A stretch of 64,000 nt of DNA from Hyphomicrobiales bacterium. Its GTDB lineage: Bacteria; Pseudomonadota; Alphaproteobacteria; Rhizobiales; Aestuariivirgaceae. The notes beneath the pieces are model-generated. The model was not told where the DNA came from and did no database searches. It worked only from the letters and a program-made list of their open reading frames with translations. The position numbers and the translations under genes are program-made. How positions within the stretch are numbered: position 1 is the first letter of the stretch; every line of letters begins with the position of its first letter. The stretch covers positions 1-64,000 of the forward strand of contig JANYHB010000027.1 of the NCBI GenBank assembly GCA_025359265.1. Direction: 5' to 3'. Positions 49,467 to 59,068 of the stretch are shown here, one piece after another.

Positions 49467-50009
49467 ATGACGGATGTTGCGGTAGCACCGGAAAAGGCCA
49501 TGTGGACGGAAGACCGCGTGGGCACACTAAAGCAGCTTTGGGCTGAAGGCCTCAGCGCCAGCCAAATTGCCGGACGTTTGGGCATGGGTGTCACGCGCAA
49601 TGCCGTGATTGGCAAAGTGCACCGCCTCAATCTGGCCGGCCGCGCCACACAACCGCGCAGCACCACGCCGCGCAGCACGGTTCGCAAAACCCGTGAACCT
49701 TCTATTCCCGGTCGCTCACCTTCTATGCCCACGGCGGGCAATACTGCTTTGAAGCCCTATCATCAAACTGCACCGCGCCCCATGCCGTTGCCAGAGCCTA
49801 AACCGCTGCGCTTGGTGGATAATGCCAAAGATGGCCGCATCACAATTTTGCATCTCAGCGACAAAACCTGCAAGTGGCCCATTGGTGACCCGATGCATGA
49901 TGATTTCTGCTTCTGTGGCCACGGCCCACGTGATGGCTCGCCCTATTGCGAATATCACGCGCGCATTGCTTATCAGCCACCACAGAACCGGATGCGCCGC
50001 GCCGGGTAA
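49467..50009 (+). CDS. gcrA: GcrA cell-cycle regulator
   Basis: GcrA binds sigma-70 RNA polymerase and methylated GANTC promoters and drives S-phase genes in alphaproteobacteria. The start is the ATG at 49467 with AGAGGA upstream (180 residues). The N-terminal HTH is MWTEDRVGTLKQLWAEGLSA and SQIAGRLGMGVTRNAVIGKVHRL; a Pro/Thr-rich linker follows; the C-terminal part has TCKWPIGDPMHDDFCFCG and the end CEYHARIAYQP, the family's conserved tail. It diverges from argD. Confidence 0.93.
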   Translation: MTDVAVAPEKAMWTEDRVGTLKQLWAEGLSASQIAGRLGMGVTRNAVIGKVHRLNLAGRATQPRSTTPRSTVRKTREPSIPGRSPSMPTAGNTALKPYHQTAPRPMPLPEPKPLRLVDNAKDGRITILHLSDKTCKWPIGDPMHDDFCFCGHGPRDGSPYCEYHARIAYQPPQNRMRRAG

Positions 50010-50010
50010 T

Positions 50011-51564
50011 TCAGCGCGGAGTTTCAATCAGCGCTAAACTTACAAAACTGCTTAGCACTTCTTCGGCTTGCCGGGCTGCCGCTTTGGCGATTTCTTTTTT
50101 GCTGGTCAGCCTCCGGCCCTCTTGTGCCAACTCAAACTGGCCGTCTGTACAGCTGCGTACAAAATCTGCCGTAAGTTGAGCTGTCGTCTTGGTTCCATCA
50201 CTGGACCTGAGAAAATGCACCATCAGAGGATTGAGTTGCACCACACCATGCAACATATTGGTTGTTTGAGCGGCCCCCGTGGCGGCGGAATAAGCTGCAA
50301 GTGAGAAAGCTTTGGGCCGAGCGCCCAGCGCATTGGCAATTTCTATTGCATCGCTGGATGGATCAATCACGCCATACATCACCAAAGCCAGCATTGCTGG
50401 CGATGCATCACCCAAGCCCACAAGCAATTCATTGAATGACAGACTCGCAGGATAAGCCGCAATCAATCTCTCCATCAAGCGCGCGTAGATTTCATCCGGC
50501 ATCGGCCAAGGGGCCATGCCGTCAGCGATCAACACTTTCTGCGCAGCGTCAATATGAATACGTGTGTTGCTGCGGCACGTAAAGTGCAAGCCTTGCAGGC
50601 TTTCAGAAGAAAGATTGCGGCTAATGCTTGCGGTCTGATGGTCATGCACCAAAAGCGTGGATCTGAATTGGCGGCCCTTGATGAAATCCAGTAATTGTTC
50701 CATCGCCACTTGCTCGCCACCACTCCTTGCCATGATTTCCTGTTGCAGCTCCGGCGACGAACCAATTGGAATCATCTCGCTGATTTCAGCATCGCCCAGA
50801 TAGGCAAGACCAGCAGAACCGGCGTGTTTTAAAAACGCGGTGAGAGTACAGGGGGAGTTGGTATCTTCCAGATATTCATGTGCCACATAATCTCTGCGCA
50901 TCTTGGCGATTGTCTCATCCTGCTCTCGCAGCGCCATGCCATAAGCTGTTTTGGCATCACTGTGGCTGGCCAGGAAATGCAGCATCTCGCTGGCCGCGTC
51001 CACTTTTTTTGGCAGTTCTAAATCTGCCGACAACACCGAAAGCGCTACATCGCGAAAGGGTTGCTTCATGCGCCAGCCTGGCAAAACATTGTAACTTACA
51101 AAGCCAATGCCTTGCGGTGCGAGGTGAGCTTTCAGCGCATGGAAGATGGCGTCCTGAACCGGCTTTTCCACCCAGCTATAAATGCCATGACAAATGATGA
51201 AATCGAATTGGCCCAAAGCCGGGCGAAGATCGGTAACGCTGCAACATTCCAAGTGCACATTGCTGAGGCCAAGCGCTTTAACGTGTTGCCTTCCACGTTC
51301 AATCTGCACCGGAGAGATATCAATGCCCATGAATTCAGCTTTCGGAAATCGCAAAGCCAGAGGCAGTAAGTTGCCGCCTTCGGCTGAACCAATGTCCAAC
51401 ACCCGCGCCTGCGCCAATGGCTTAGCCGACAGCCCGAAAATTTGCGCAATGGCTGCCAGTCGGTTGGGCTGGCTTTGCTTTACGCCAACCGAAACATAGG
51501 GCATCGCATCATAAGACTGCGCCACTTGCGCAAGCTTGGCTCGGATATTTTCAGCGGTGGGCAA
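50011..51564 (-). CDS. Class I SAM methyltransferase with methyltransferase regulatory domain
   Basis: This 517-residue protein has an N-terminal SAM-binding domain (VLDIGSAEGGNLLPLAL, motif I; MGIDISPVQIERGR; FDFIICHGIYSWVE), followed by a regulatory-type domain and a C-terminal helical region, as in the methyltransferase regulatory domain family. The substrate is unknown. The TTG start at 51564 overlaps the upstream paiB remnant by 14 bp; an ATG at 51504 (YVSVGV) is possible. The gene converges with gcrA with one base between stops. Confidence 0.8.
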   Translation of the reverse strand: MPTAENIRAKLAQVAQSYDAMPYVSVGVKQSQPNRLAAIAQIFGLSAKPLAQARVLDIGSAEGGNLLPLALRFPKAEFMGIDISPVQIERGRQHVKALGLSNVHLECCSVTDLRPALGQFDFIICHGIYSWVEKPVQDAIFHALKAHLAPQGIGFVSYNVLPGWRMKQPFRDVALSVLSADLELPKKVDAASEMLHFLASHSDAKTAYGMALREQDETIAKMRRDYVAHEYLEDTNSPCTLTAFLKHAGSAGLAYLGDAEISEMIPIGSSPELQQEIMARSGGEQVAMEQLLDFIKGRQFRSTLLVHDHQTASISRNLSSESLQGLHFTCRSNTRIHIDAAQKVLIADGMAPWPMPDEIYARLMERLIAAYPASLSFNELLVGLGDASPAMLALVMYGVIDPSSDAIEIANALGARPKAFSLAAYSAATGAAQTTNMLHGVVQLNPLMVHFLRSSDGTKTTAQLTADFVRSCTDGQFELAQEGRRLTSKKEIAKAAARQAEEVLSSFVSLALIETPR

Positions 51565-51853
51565 GGCGCACCAGTTGGGTCATATCAACCTGGGATTCAG
51601 CGAGGCCGCGCGCCACGCCCTCTCGATCAGCTTCGGTTCTGTTCTGGCTCACCTTCCATTTGCCTTCGATGGACGCAATGGTGATTTCAATGCCTACAAT
51701 GCCTTTGAGCTGGCTTTCAACATAGTGCGTGGGCGCATTTGAAACGTGCCACGGCTGGGCCAATGGAAACTCACGCATACGGGTAAGATTTTCCATCTTC
51801 AGCGCGTGCTGAAGGTCAAGTCGCTCTTCCTTGAAATGCGGCGGCTGATGCAT
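51551..51853 (-). pseudogene. PaiB-type FMN-binding regulator with internal in-frame deletion
   Basis: The first 18 residues (MHQPPHFKEERLDLQHAL) are a PaiB N-terminus, and the C-terminal part from about residue 32 (PWHVSNAPTHYVESQL, then GIVGIEI, GKWKVSQNRTEADREGV) is the PaiB end. Family members are about 205 residues; this one has 100, so roughly 105 residues containing the FMN-binding region are missing, in frame. The reading frame is intact, so a shortened protein may still be made. It overlaps the methyltransferase gene by 14 bp and lies 2 bp downstream of the CocE-type gene. Confidence 0.8.
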
Positions 51854-51855
51854 AT

Positions 51856-53874
51856 TTATTGCAATAACCGCGGAATCTTCTCGTTGAACTCTTTTACAAA
51901 CACCTGCTTCTTGCCTTCAAACGCCTCGATCTTGCCCCACACAATCCATTGCGTTTTCGTACACGTAAGGCGGCCATACGTCTCGGTACGGGTTTCCCAT
52001 TTGCCGCGCTTGCGGCCGTCGGTCCAATGGGTTTCCATTTTCGCTGATAATGGATTGTCCGGAAGAACAGAATAATTCTCGCGGCCCGCACACCAAATCG
52101 TCAGCCCTAATTCCTTGATCGTCTGCGTGCCGAAATCGTCGATGATTTCCAGCCGGGTTTCGCCGGTCTTAGGGTCAACCGTCATCTCACGTTTGTTATT
52201 GGGGGGTTTAACCAGTTTGAGATCAACCGGCTTGGCAGCCTCAGCTTCGTTAAAGGCCACCAACTGCCCGGCCGCATATTTCTTGCGTATGGGCATGTGC
52301 AATTCAGAGCCGCCTGCATAAACTGTAAGCTTCACATTTTCAGGCGCTGGCCACATCATGGGAAAATAGGATGTGGAAATCGCCACGCGCAGCTTGTGGC
52401 CGTGCGGCAGTTTGTAAGCCACATCATCCAGTTTGATCTTTACGCGGTAACGCTTGCCCGGCTCCAGCGGCATTGGCTCGCTGCGTGACTCGCGCTGCGT
52501 CAAATTTTGCAAATGGTAACTAATGCGGCTCACCTCACCTGTGGGCCACACATCATTGAGACGCACAGCTATATGCGCCACGGGCTTATTCACACTGAAG
52601 TCAAGCTCAACCAACGGCTGGCCAACAATTTCCATATCCTCGGTCGTCGCAGGGCTTTCGAAGGTGAGGGATTGGCTATCATCTTTGGCTTGGTCACCGG
52701 CAAATTCCGGCCCACACCAGATGATGCAATACTCTCCGCCATCAAAGCCGGTGGTCTGCTTTGATGAAATCTCCAAGGCTTTCTCATCACCCCTTCCACC
52801 AGCAATGCCTTTGTCGGTCAGAAACCATTTCTTGGTTTCGATATTGCCAAAGCCCCAATAGCTTTCGCCAATCCAGCGCCCCTTGATTTCCGAAGGAAAT
52901 GAACCGGGCCGCCAAGGCTCCATCACATAGACGCGGTAATCCGGCTCATTCGTCACCTTGGTGTCAATGTTCTTCAAATAGAAATCCCACCAGCGCAGCA
53001 TCTCTTGCAGAAAACCAATTTTCGGATCAGGCACGGCAAAATGTGGATATTTATGCGCCCATGGCCCAATGATGGCTTTGCGCGGACAACGCAGCCCCTT
53101 CATCAAACGCGGTACGGCGTTGGAATAAGCATCATTCCATCCACCCACAACCAGCGTGGCCGCAGTGATGGCACCGAAATTCTCGCACACCGAACCGTGC
53201 TTCCAATAGTCATCACGGTGCGGATGTTGCAGCCAAGGGATGATGAGGAATGGCTCTTTCTTTAGCCGCTGCAACCACATCTTCTTCCATCCAGGGCCAA
53301 CAATTTTCGGATCAGGCGGGCGTGATGAATAACACAACATGGTAGCCGCCCAACCCATGTTCTCGTTCAACAAAGTGCCGCCCTTGTAATGAATATCATC
53401 TTCATAGCGATCATCGGTTGAACAAATCGTCACGATGGCTTTGAGGGCAGGCGGTTGGCGTGCCGCCACTTGCAACGCGTTAAATCCGCCCCATGAAATG
53501 CCGAACATGCCAACTTTGCCGTCACACCATTTTTGTTTGGCAAGCCACGCAATCACTTCCAGCGCGTCATCTTGCTCTTGCCTGGTATATTCATCCAGCA
53601 TAATGCCTTCGCTGTCGCCGGAGCCTCGCATATCAACGCGGATTGACGCATAGCCATGGCCAGCGAGGTAAGGATGTGTCAACGCATCGCGCACATGCGT
53701 GCCGTCAGTCTTACGATAGGGGAGATATTCAAGAAGCGCTGGAACGGGTTTTTTCTCAGCGTCAGTGGGCAGCCACAGGCGTGCCGCCAGTTTGGTACCG
53801 TCTGCGAGCGGGATCCACAGGTTCTGGATTTCTTTGGTTTTGCGGGGAAATTTGCTAATCGTTTTGGTGGACAT
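51856..53874 (-). CDS. CocE/NonD-family hydrolase
   Basis: This 672-residue serine hydrolase of the X-Pro dipeptidyl-peptidase S15/CocE type carries the nucleophile in GISWGGFN (Ser near residue 128), preceded by DMRGSGDSEG and YLPYRKTDGT, and a C-terminal jelly-roll domain (DVWPTGEVSRISYHLQN, MMWPAPENVKLTVY). Members cleave esters or dipeptides; substrate is unknown. It leads a three-gene minus-strand unit with the paiB remnant and methyltransferase. Confidence 0.87.
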   Translation of the reverse strand: MSTKTISKFPRKTKEIQNLWIPLADGTKLAARLWLPTDAEKKPVPALLEYLPYRKTDGTHVRDALTHPYLAGHGYASIRVDMRGSGDSEGIMLDEYTRQEQDDALEVIAWLAKQKWCDGKVGMFGISWGGFNALQVAARQPPALKAIVTICSTDDRYEDDIHYKGGTLLNENMGWAATMLCYSSRPPDPKIVGPGWKKMWLQRLKKEPFLIIPWLQHPHRDDYWKHGSVCENFGAITAATLVVGGWNDAYSNAVPRLMKGLRCPRKAIIGPWAHKYPHFAVPDPKIGFLQEMLRWWDFYLKNIDTKVTNEPDYRVYVMEPWRPGSFPSEIKGRWIGESYWGFGNIETKKWFLTDKGIAGGRGDEKALEISSKQTTGFDGGEYCIIWCGPEFAGDQAKDDSQSLTFESPATTEDMEIVGQPLVELDFSVNKPVAHIAVRLNDVWPTGEVSRISYHLQNLTQRESRSEPMPLEPGKRYRVKIKLDDVAYKLPHGHKLRVAISTSYFPMMWPAPENVKLTVYAGGSELHMPIRKKYAAGQLVAFNEAEAAKPVDLKLVKPPNNKREMTVDPKTGETRLEIIDDFGTQTIKELGLTIWCAGRENYSVLPDNPLSAKMETHWTDGRKRGKWETRTETYGRLTCTKTQWIVWGKIEAFEGKKQVFVKEFNEKIPRLLQ

Positions 53875-54131
53875 GGCGATTGATTAGATGAGTTTGCCTT
53901 GGAAATGAAGCGTCTGAACTGTGAATTATCAACAGGCGCTATTCCGGCTTGCCGCCCACTTGCTAAAGCTCTGCCAGGCGAAGCCCGCGCTGGCGCAACA
54001 GATCCTGCTCTAATGCATGCAGTTGTTGCGAAAATCCAAAAAAAGGTATGGGCATGGATTTCCTCTGCCAATTCGCCTTCCAACAAAAGGGAATTTGGCA
54101 AAAGCGTCAAGCGCTATCAGGCTGCGCCTTT

Positions 54132-55013
54132 TTATGAGAAGTGGCTGATGGCTTGCGCGATGGCTTTGAAACTTGCTGCGGCTTCCGTGCTTAACTTGCG
54201 CGCCCGCAAAAAGGCATGCACCAAATTGGGCTCTTCGCGCACTTCGGCCTTCACGCCAGCTGTACTCAGCTTTGCGGCGTATTCATGGGCATCATCATGC
54301 AGCGGATCATGGGCACAAGCCACGAGGAATGCGGGCGGCAAACCATGATAATTCGTCTCCACCAAAGGCTGCGCAAACTTGTTGCCTATGCCGCCATAAG
54401 TGTCACGATAGTAGATCGTGTCTTGTGTTGAAAGCCCGGGTGCTAGGGCTTGCGTAACGTAAGATCCTTTGCTGACGTCGCCGCCAAGGCCGGGATAGAT
54501 CAATACTTGGCCTTTGATTTGTGTCATGCCTGAATCTCTTGCCTTGAGGCAAAGCGCGGCCGCCAGATTGCCGCCCGCGCTATCGCCCGCCACCACACAA
54601 GGGCCAAGCGATTGCAACACCGCCCAACACTGATTGAAGGCAGCGGGGAACGGATATTCAGGCACCAAAGCATATTCCACTGCCGTCACCTCCACCTGCG
54701 CCAGATCAGCCAGATCAGCGCAAATGGCATCATGGCTCTCAATCCCACCAACAACAAAGCCGCCGCCATGCAGGTAAAGCAATTTGGCTCTCGCTTGTTG
54801 TGGTGTGTAGCGACGGCATTTCACCACGCCAACATTAAAATCAAGAATGGCAACATTGATGGGGCGTCGGCCTGCAAAGTGCTGGCAATATCGATCATAA
54901 AACGCCCGTTGCTCGTCCAGCGTAAAATTCACTGCATTGTCAGGATAAAGCCTCTCGCCTTCTTCCAGAAAGGCAATAATGCCAGCGTCTGTAAGTTGCG
55001 GATATTTGCTCAC
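54132..55013 (-). CDS. HSL-family alpha/beta hydrolase (esterase)
   Basis: This 293-residue esterase has the oxyanion-hole motif HGGGFVVGG (near residue 77), the nucleophile elbow GDSAGGN (near 140), and the Asp/His stretch CAHDPLHDDAHEYAAKL with a final His in LVHAFL. These define the hormone-sensitive lipase class (family IV). Substrate is unknown. Its start overlaps rpe by 4 bp, so it is likely cotranscribed with rpe, an unusual partner. Confidence 0.85.
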   Translation of the reverse strand: MSKYPQLTDAGIIAFLEEGERLYPDNAVNFTLDEQRAFYDRYCQHFAGRRPINVAILDFNVGVVKCRRYTPQQARAKLLYLHGGGFVVGGIESHDAICADLADLAQVEVTAVEYALVPEYPFPAAFNQCWAVLQSLGPCVVAGDSAGGNLAAALCLKARDSGMTQIKGQVLIYPGLGGDVSKGSYVTQALAPGLSTQDTIYYRDTYGGIGNKFAQPLVETNYHGLPPAFLVACAHDPLHDDAHEYAAKLSTAGVKAEVREEPNLVHAFLRARKLSTEAAASFKAIAQAISHFS

Positions 55014-55672
55014 GCTGTCATTAACGCAGCATTGCGCAGCGCTTTCACATTGGCCGCATGGTCGCCCTTGAATATCGAACTGCCTGCCACCAGCACATTT
55101 GCCCCGGCGCGAACCGCTGCACCTGCTGTTGAAACGTCGATCCCGCCATCCACTTCAATATCGATATTACGCCCGCCCGCCAAGGCTTTAGCCTGGGAGA
55201 TTTTAGACAGCATGGGCCCGATAAATCGCTGCCCGCCAAAGCCCGGATTCACCGTCATCACCAAGATAAGGTCAAGCCGATCAATCACAGGTTCAATCGC
55301 TGAAACTGGCGTGGCCGGATTGATCGCCACTCCCGCCCGCTTGCCCAACGCCTTAATGGCTTGCAACGAACGATCCAAATGCGGCCCCGCCTCAGCATGG
55401 ACGGTGATACAATCCGCCCCCGCGCCTGCAAACTGCGCCAGATATGGATCTGCTGGAGAGATCATCAAATGCGTGTCAAACGGCACATGGGTGAGTGGCC
55501 GCAGCGCTTGCATGATCGGCGCGCCAAATGAGATGTTAGGCACAAAATGCCCATCCATCACATCCACATGCACCCAGTCAGCTCCCGCCGTGAGAACCGA
55601 CAAAACCTCATCGCCAAGTTTCGAAAAATCTGCAGCGAGAATGGATGGAGCAATGATAAGAGGGCGGGTCAT
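55010..55672 (-). CDS. rpe: Ribulose-phosphate 3-epimerase
   Basis: Rpe interconverts ribulose-5-phosphate and xylulose-5-phosphate. The 220-residue TIM-barrel enzyme has APSILAADFSKLGDEV, HVDVMDGHFVPN, HLMISPADPYLAQF, VMTVNPGFGGQRF (phosphate site) and VDGGIDVSTAG. It shares its 3' end with the esterase gene and has a palindromic repeat upstream. Together with XylA/XylB it channels xylose into the pentose phosphate pathway. Confidence 0.95.
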   Translation of the reverse strand: MTRPLIIAPSILAADFSKLGDEVLSVLTAGADWVHVDVMDGHFVPNISFGAPIMQALRPLTHVPFDTHLMISPADPYLAQFAGAGADCITVHAEAGPHLDRSLQAIKALGKRAGVAINPATPVSAIEPVIDRLDLILVMTVNPGFGGQRFIGPMLSKISQAKALAGGRNIDIEVDGGIDVSTAGAAVRAGANVLVAGSSIFKGDHAANVKALRNAALMTA

Positions 55673-55730
55673 GGCCCTTCATAGTTGAGGGCGGAGGCAA
55701 AAACAAATGTCTTGTCCATGACATTTTAAT

Positions 55731-55854
55731 CTTCTCCCCTTGCGGGAGAAGGTGGCGCGCAGCGCCGGATGAGGGGTCGCTCCGACGAAAAACTTTTGGT
55801 TCGGAGCGACCCCTCACCCGCCCTGTCGGGTACCCTCTCCCGCAAGGGGAGAGG
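55731..55854. repeat. Palindromic intergenic repeat, copy A
   Basis: This lies between rpe and gap. Outer parts CTTCTCCCCTTGCGGGAGA and CTCTCCCGCAAGGGGAGAG face each other, and the inner arms GAGGGGTCGCTCCGA (55771-55785) and TCGGAGCGACCCCTC (55801-55815) are perfectly complementary. It resembles the RIME/Bru-type short palindromic repeats of Rhizobiales. A related copy is at 58901-59051. Confidence 0.85.
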
Positions 55855-55871
55855 GGCAATGTTGGCAGGGC

Positions 55872-56888
55872 TTAAATCAAGCTGGCGAAATGCACGGCCG
55901 TGTCGCTCATCCGGTTTGAGAAGCCCCATTCATTATCGTACCAAGACAGGATGGAAACGAAGTTGCCGTCCATCACCTTGGTTTGATCCAGATGGAAAAT
56001 CGATGAATGCGGATCGTGATTGAAGTCGGAAGAAACATTGGGTTGCGTGGTGAAAGTGAGGATGCCCTTCAGGGCGCCACTGGCGGCGGCTGCCTTGATG
56101 GCATTGTTGATTTCTTCCACCGTGGTGGCGCGCTTGGCGATGAACTTCAAATCCACCACTGAAACATTCGGTGTTGGCACGCGGATGGAAATACCATCAA
56201 GCTTGCCCTTAAGTTCGGGCATCACCAGGCCAACCGCCTTTGCAGCGCCGGTTGACGTTGGGATCATGCTCAAGGCCGCAGCCCGCGCGCGGTAGAGATC
56301 CTTGTGCATGGTATCAAGGGTTGGCTGGTCACCCGTGTAAGAGTGGATGGTGGTCATCATGCCTTTTTCAACGCCAATCGCATCGTGCAAAACCTTCACA
56401 ACCGGAACGAGGCAATTGGTGGTGCAAGACGCATTCGAAATCACCATGTCGTCCTTGGTGAGGGACAGATGGTTCACACCATAAACAATCGTCTTGTCGG
56501 CACCATCGGCAGGCGCTGAAACGATCACGCGCTTGGCACCCGCAGTGAGATGGGCCGAGGCTTTGTCTTTCGAGGTGAAAATGCCGGTGCATTCCATGGC
56601 AATATCAACGCCCATTTCCTTCCAAGGCAGTTGCGACGGGTCTTTTACCGCTGTCACTTTGAATTTTTCTGAGCCAACATTGATCATGTCTCCTTCCACG
56701 CGCACTTCATGCGGGAAGCGGCCATGCACGGAGTCAAACCGCAGTAGATGCGCGTTGGTTTCCACCGGGCCCAAATCATTCACAGCAACAACTTCAATAT
56801 CTTGACGGCCAGATTCATGGATGGCGCGCAAGATATTGCGCCCGATGCGGCCGAAGCCATTGATTGCGACGCGAACTTTTTTGGCCAT
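55872..56888 (-). CDS. gap: Glyceraldehyde-3-phosphate dehydrogenase
   Basis: This 338-residue glycolytic/Calvin-type dehydrogenase has NAD-binding [10 protein letters not shown] (9-18), catalytic C155 in SNASCTTNC, and the C-terminal [12 protein letters not shown]. It is a single gene here between the repeat and cysNC. NAD versus NADP preference cannot be settled from the sequence, though D38 in VNDLG suggests NAD. Confidence 0.95.
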   Translation of the reverse strand: MAKKVRVAINGFGRIGRNILRAIHESGRQDIEVVAVNDLGPVETNAHLLRFDSVHGRFPHEVRVEGDMINVGSEKFKVTAVKDPSQLPWKEMGVDIAMECTGIFTSKDKASAHLTAGAKRVIVSAPADGADKTIVYGVNHLSLTKDDMVISNASCTTNCLVPVVKVLHDAIGVEKGMMTTIHSYTGDQPTLDTMHKDLYRARAAALSMIPTSTGAAKAVGLVMPELKGKLDGISIRVPTPNVSVVDLKFIAKRATTVEEINNAIKAAAASGALKGILTFTTQPNVSSDFNHDPHSSIFHLDQTKVMDGNFVSILSWYDNEWGFSNRMSDTAVHFASLI

Positions 56889-56913
56889 GGGGCACTCCTG
56901 TTAAGGTCTGGGT

Positions 56914-56949
56914 TTGGCGGGCTTATAGCGCAGATTTATAACCCGCCAA
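56914..56949 (-). other. Inverted repeat downstream of cysNC
   Basis: TTGGCGGG (56914-56921) pairs with CCCGCCAA (56942-56949), with partial inner pairing of TTATA. It lies 28 bp beyond the cysNC stop and just upstream of gap. No T-run follows on the minus strand, so termination is possible but unproven. Confidence 0.35.
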
Positions 56950-56976
56950 GCACAATTTGAGGGGCGTACATCATTT

Positions 56977-58878
56977 TTATATTCTGCCGCGCTCAGCCAG
57001 TAACCTGACCACAGCCTCAGCAGCTTCTTCCGACGATGAAACCGCGGTATCCACGCGCAGTTCCGGTGCATCCGGCTTTTCATAGGGCGAGGAAATGCCG
57101 GTGAAGTTCTTCAGTTCTCCTCGCCGCGCTTTGGCGTAGAGGCCTTTCACGTCGCGCTTTTCGGCCTCAACCAAAGATGTATCCACGAAAATCTCCATGA
57201 ACTCGCCTTCGCCCATCAGTTCGCGCGCCATTTGACGCTCAGCCTTGAAGGGGGAGATGAACGAGACCAGGGTGATCATCCCGGCATCCGTCATCAGCTT
57301 GGCCACTTCGCCCACGCGGCGAATGTTTTCCACGCGGTCTTGATCGGTGAAACCCAGATCGCGGTTAAGGCCGTGGCGCACATTGTCGCCATCCAAAAGA
57401 TAAGTGAGTTGCCCGCGTGCGTGCAATTTCTTTTCCACCAGATTGGCGATGGTGGATTTGCCAGCGCCTGAAAGGCCGGTGAACCACAGCACTGTTGGCT
57501 TTTGCCGCAACAATACGGCACGGGCATTCTTGTTAACATCCATCGCCTGCCAGTGAATGTTGGCCGCGCGGCGCAAGGCAAAATTGATTAAGCCAAATCC
57601 AACCGTGTTGTTGGAGAAACGGTCAATGATGATGAAGCTGCCCAAGGTTTTGTTCGCCGTGTAGGGCTCAAATGCCAGCGGGCCTTGCAGTTCCAAATTG
57701 CATAAGCCAATTTCATTGAGCGCCAAAGTTTCAGCTGCCTGGTGTTCCAGCGTGTTGACATTCACTTTGTATTTCAATTTATCCAAAGTGCCGGGCAACA
57801 TTTTAGTGGCGGATTTGATGAGATAGGCGCGGCCCGGCAGCATGGGCTCATCACCCATCCACAAAACCTGCACTTCAAATTGATCAGAAACTTCAACAGC
57901 AGATTGCGCCGCGCAAATCACATCGCCACGGCTGGCATCAACCTCATCAGCCAGTGTGAGTGTGATGGCCTGTTCGGCTTGCGCTTCCGAAAGGTCACCA
58001 TCCTGCGTAACAATGCGCGTCACTGTGCTTTGCTTGCCCGATGGCAGAACTTTCACCTTGTCGCCCGTCTTCACGCTGCCCGAAGCAATGGTTCCGGCAA
58101 AGCCACGGAAGTTTTGATCGGGCCTGTTCACCCATTGCACAGGCAAGCGGAAGGGTTTTAGCTTCGCATCGTCCCCAACTGGCACCGTTTCGAGATGGCC
58201 CATCAAGGTTGGCCCCTGATACCACTGCATTCGCGATGAGCGCTCAATCATATTGTCGCCCATCAAAGCTGATACCGGGATTATTTTGATTTCAGACGTA
58301 ACACCAAGATCAGCAGCAAACTTGCGGTAATCGGCTTCGATCCGCTCAAACACCTCGCGTGAGAAGCCCACCAAGTCCATCTTATTGATGCACAACACCA
58401 GATGACGAATGCCCAGCAGCTTGCAGATGAAACTATGGCGCCGCGTCTGCGTGAGAACGCCTTTGCGCGCATCAATCAGAATAATGGCAAGCTCGGCAGT
58501 TGATGCGCCGGTGGCCATGTTGCGTGTATATTGTTCATGCCCCGGCGTATCCGCCACGATAAACTTGCGCCGGGCCGTGGTGAAAGCGCGGTAGGCGACG
58601 TCGATGGTAATACCCTGTTCGCGCTCTGCCGAAAGCCCATCCACCAGCAAGGCGAAATCCAAATTGCCGCCTTGTGTGCCAAGCTTTTTTGAATCCGCCT
58701 CCAGTGCGGCTAGCTGATCCTCAAACAACATCTTGGATTCGTAAAGCAGGCGACCAATGAGTGTGCTCTTACCATCGTCAACCGAACCGCAAGTGATGAA
58801 ACGCAATAAATCCTTATTTTCTTGTTCTGCAAGATAAGCGTCAACATTGCCGCCCTTGAACTCAACAAAGCGGGTCAT
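56977..58878 (-). CDS. cysNC: Bifunctional sulfate adenylyltransferase subunit 1 / APS kinase
   Basis: This 633-residue fusion activates sulfate: the N-terminal GTPase (CysN) drives APS formation with CysD, and the C-terminal kinase (CysC) makes PAPS. CysN shows GSVDDGKST (31-39), [12 protein letters not shown] and NKMDLVGF. The APS kinase starts with the P-loop GLSGAGKST near residue 470, then [15 protein letters not shown] and FISPFKAER. It is downstream of cysD, separated by a long palindromic repeat. Confidence 0.95.
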   Translation of the reverse strand: MTRFVEFKGGNVDAYLAEQENKDLLRFITCGSVDDGKSTLIGRLLYESKMLFEDQLAALEADSKKLGTQGGNLDFALLVDGLSAEREQGITIDVAYRAFTTARRKFIVADTPGHEQYTRNMATGASTAELAIILIDARKGVLTQTRRHSFICKLLGIRHLVLCINKMDLVGFSREVFERIEADYRKFAADLGVTSEIKIIPVSALMGDNMIERSSRMQWYQGPTLMGHLETVPVGDDAKLKPFRLPVQWVNRPDQNFRGFAGTIASGSVKTGDKVKVLPSGKQSTVTRIVTQDGDLSEAQAEQAITLTLADEVDASRGDVICAAQSAVEVSDQFEVQVLWMGDEPMLPGRAYLIKSATKMLPGTLDKLKYKVNVNTLEHQAAETLALNEIGLCNLELQGPLAFEPYTANKTLGSFIIIDRFSNNTVGFGLINFALRRAANIHWQAMDVNKNARAVLLRQKPTVLWFTGLSGAGKSTIANLVEKKLHARGQLTYLLDGDNVRHGLNRDLGFTDQDRVENIRRVGEVAKLMTDAGMITLVSFISPFKAERQMARELMGEGEFMEIFVDTSLVEAEKRDVKGLYAKARRGELKNFTGISSPYEKPDAPELRVDTAVSSSEEAAEAVVRLLAERGRI

Positions 58879-58900
58879 ATGTAAGCTCCAAATCTAAATT

Positions 58901-59051
58901 CCTTCTCCCCTTGCGGGAGAAGGTGGCTTGCGCCGCCGTCGGCGCAAGATGGATGAGGGGTATGGTTCAACACGCGCAGTGCTAGCATGGAAGGATCGGA
59001 GCGACCCCTCATCCGGCACTTCGCGCCACCTTCTCCCGCAAGGGGAGAAGG
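58901..59051. repeat. Palindromic intergenic repeat, copy B, inside the cysD-cysNC operon
   Basis: The outer arms at 58901-58927 and 59025-59051 are perfect 27-bp reverse complements (each contains CTCCCCTTGCGGGAG or its complement). The middle contains a GCTCC/GGAGC segment as in copy A and a second small palindrome at 58929-58946. It fills nearly the whole 190-bp gap between cysD and cysNC, so the message would fold into a large hairpin there. Confidence 0.88.
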
Positions 59052-59068
59052 ACGATGAATGAAATCCA

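Noticed and set aside
53875-54131. Gene in the gap upstream of the CocE-type hydrolase
   Set aside because: Frames crossing it have no family motifs and mostly extend into the antisense of neighbouring genes.
54612-55688. Long plus-strand open frame across the esterase and rpe genes
   Set aside because: Both minus-strand genes have complete catalytic motifs; the plus frame has low-complexity composition and no RBS.
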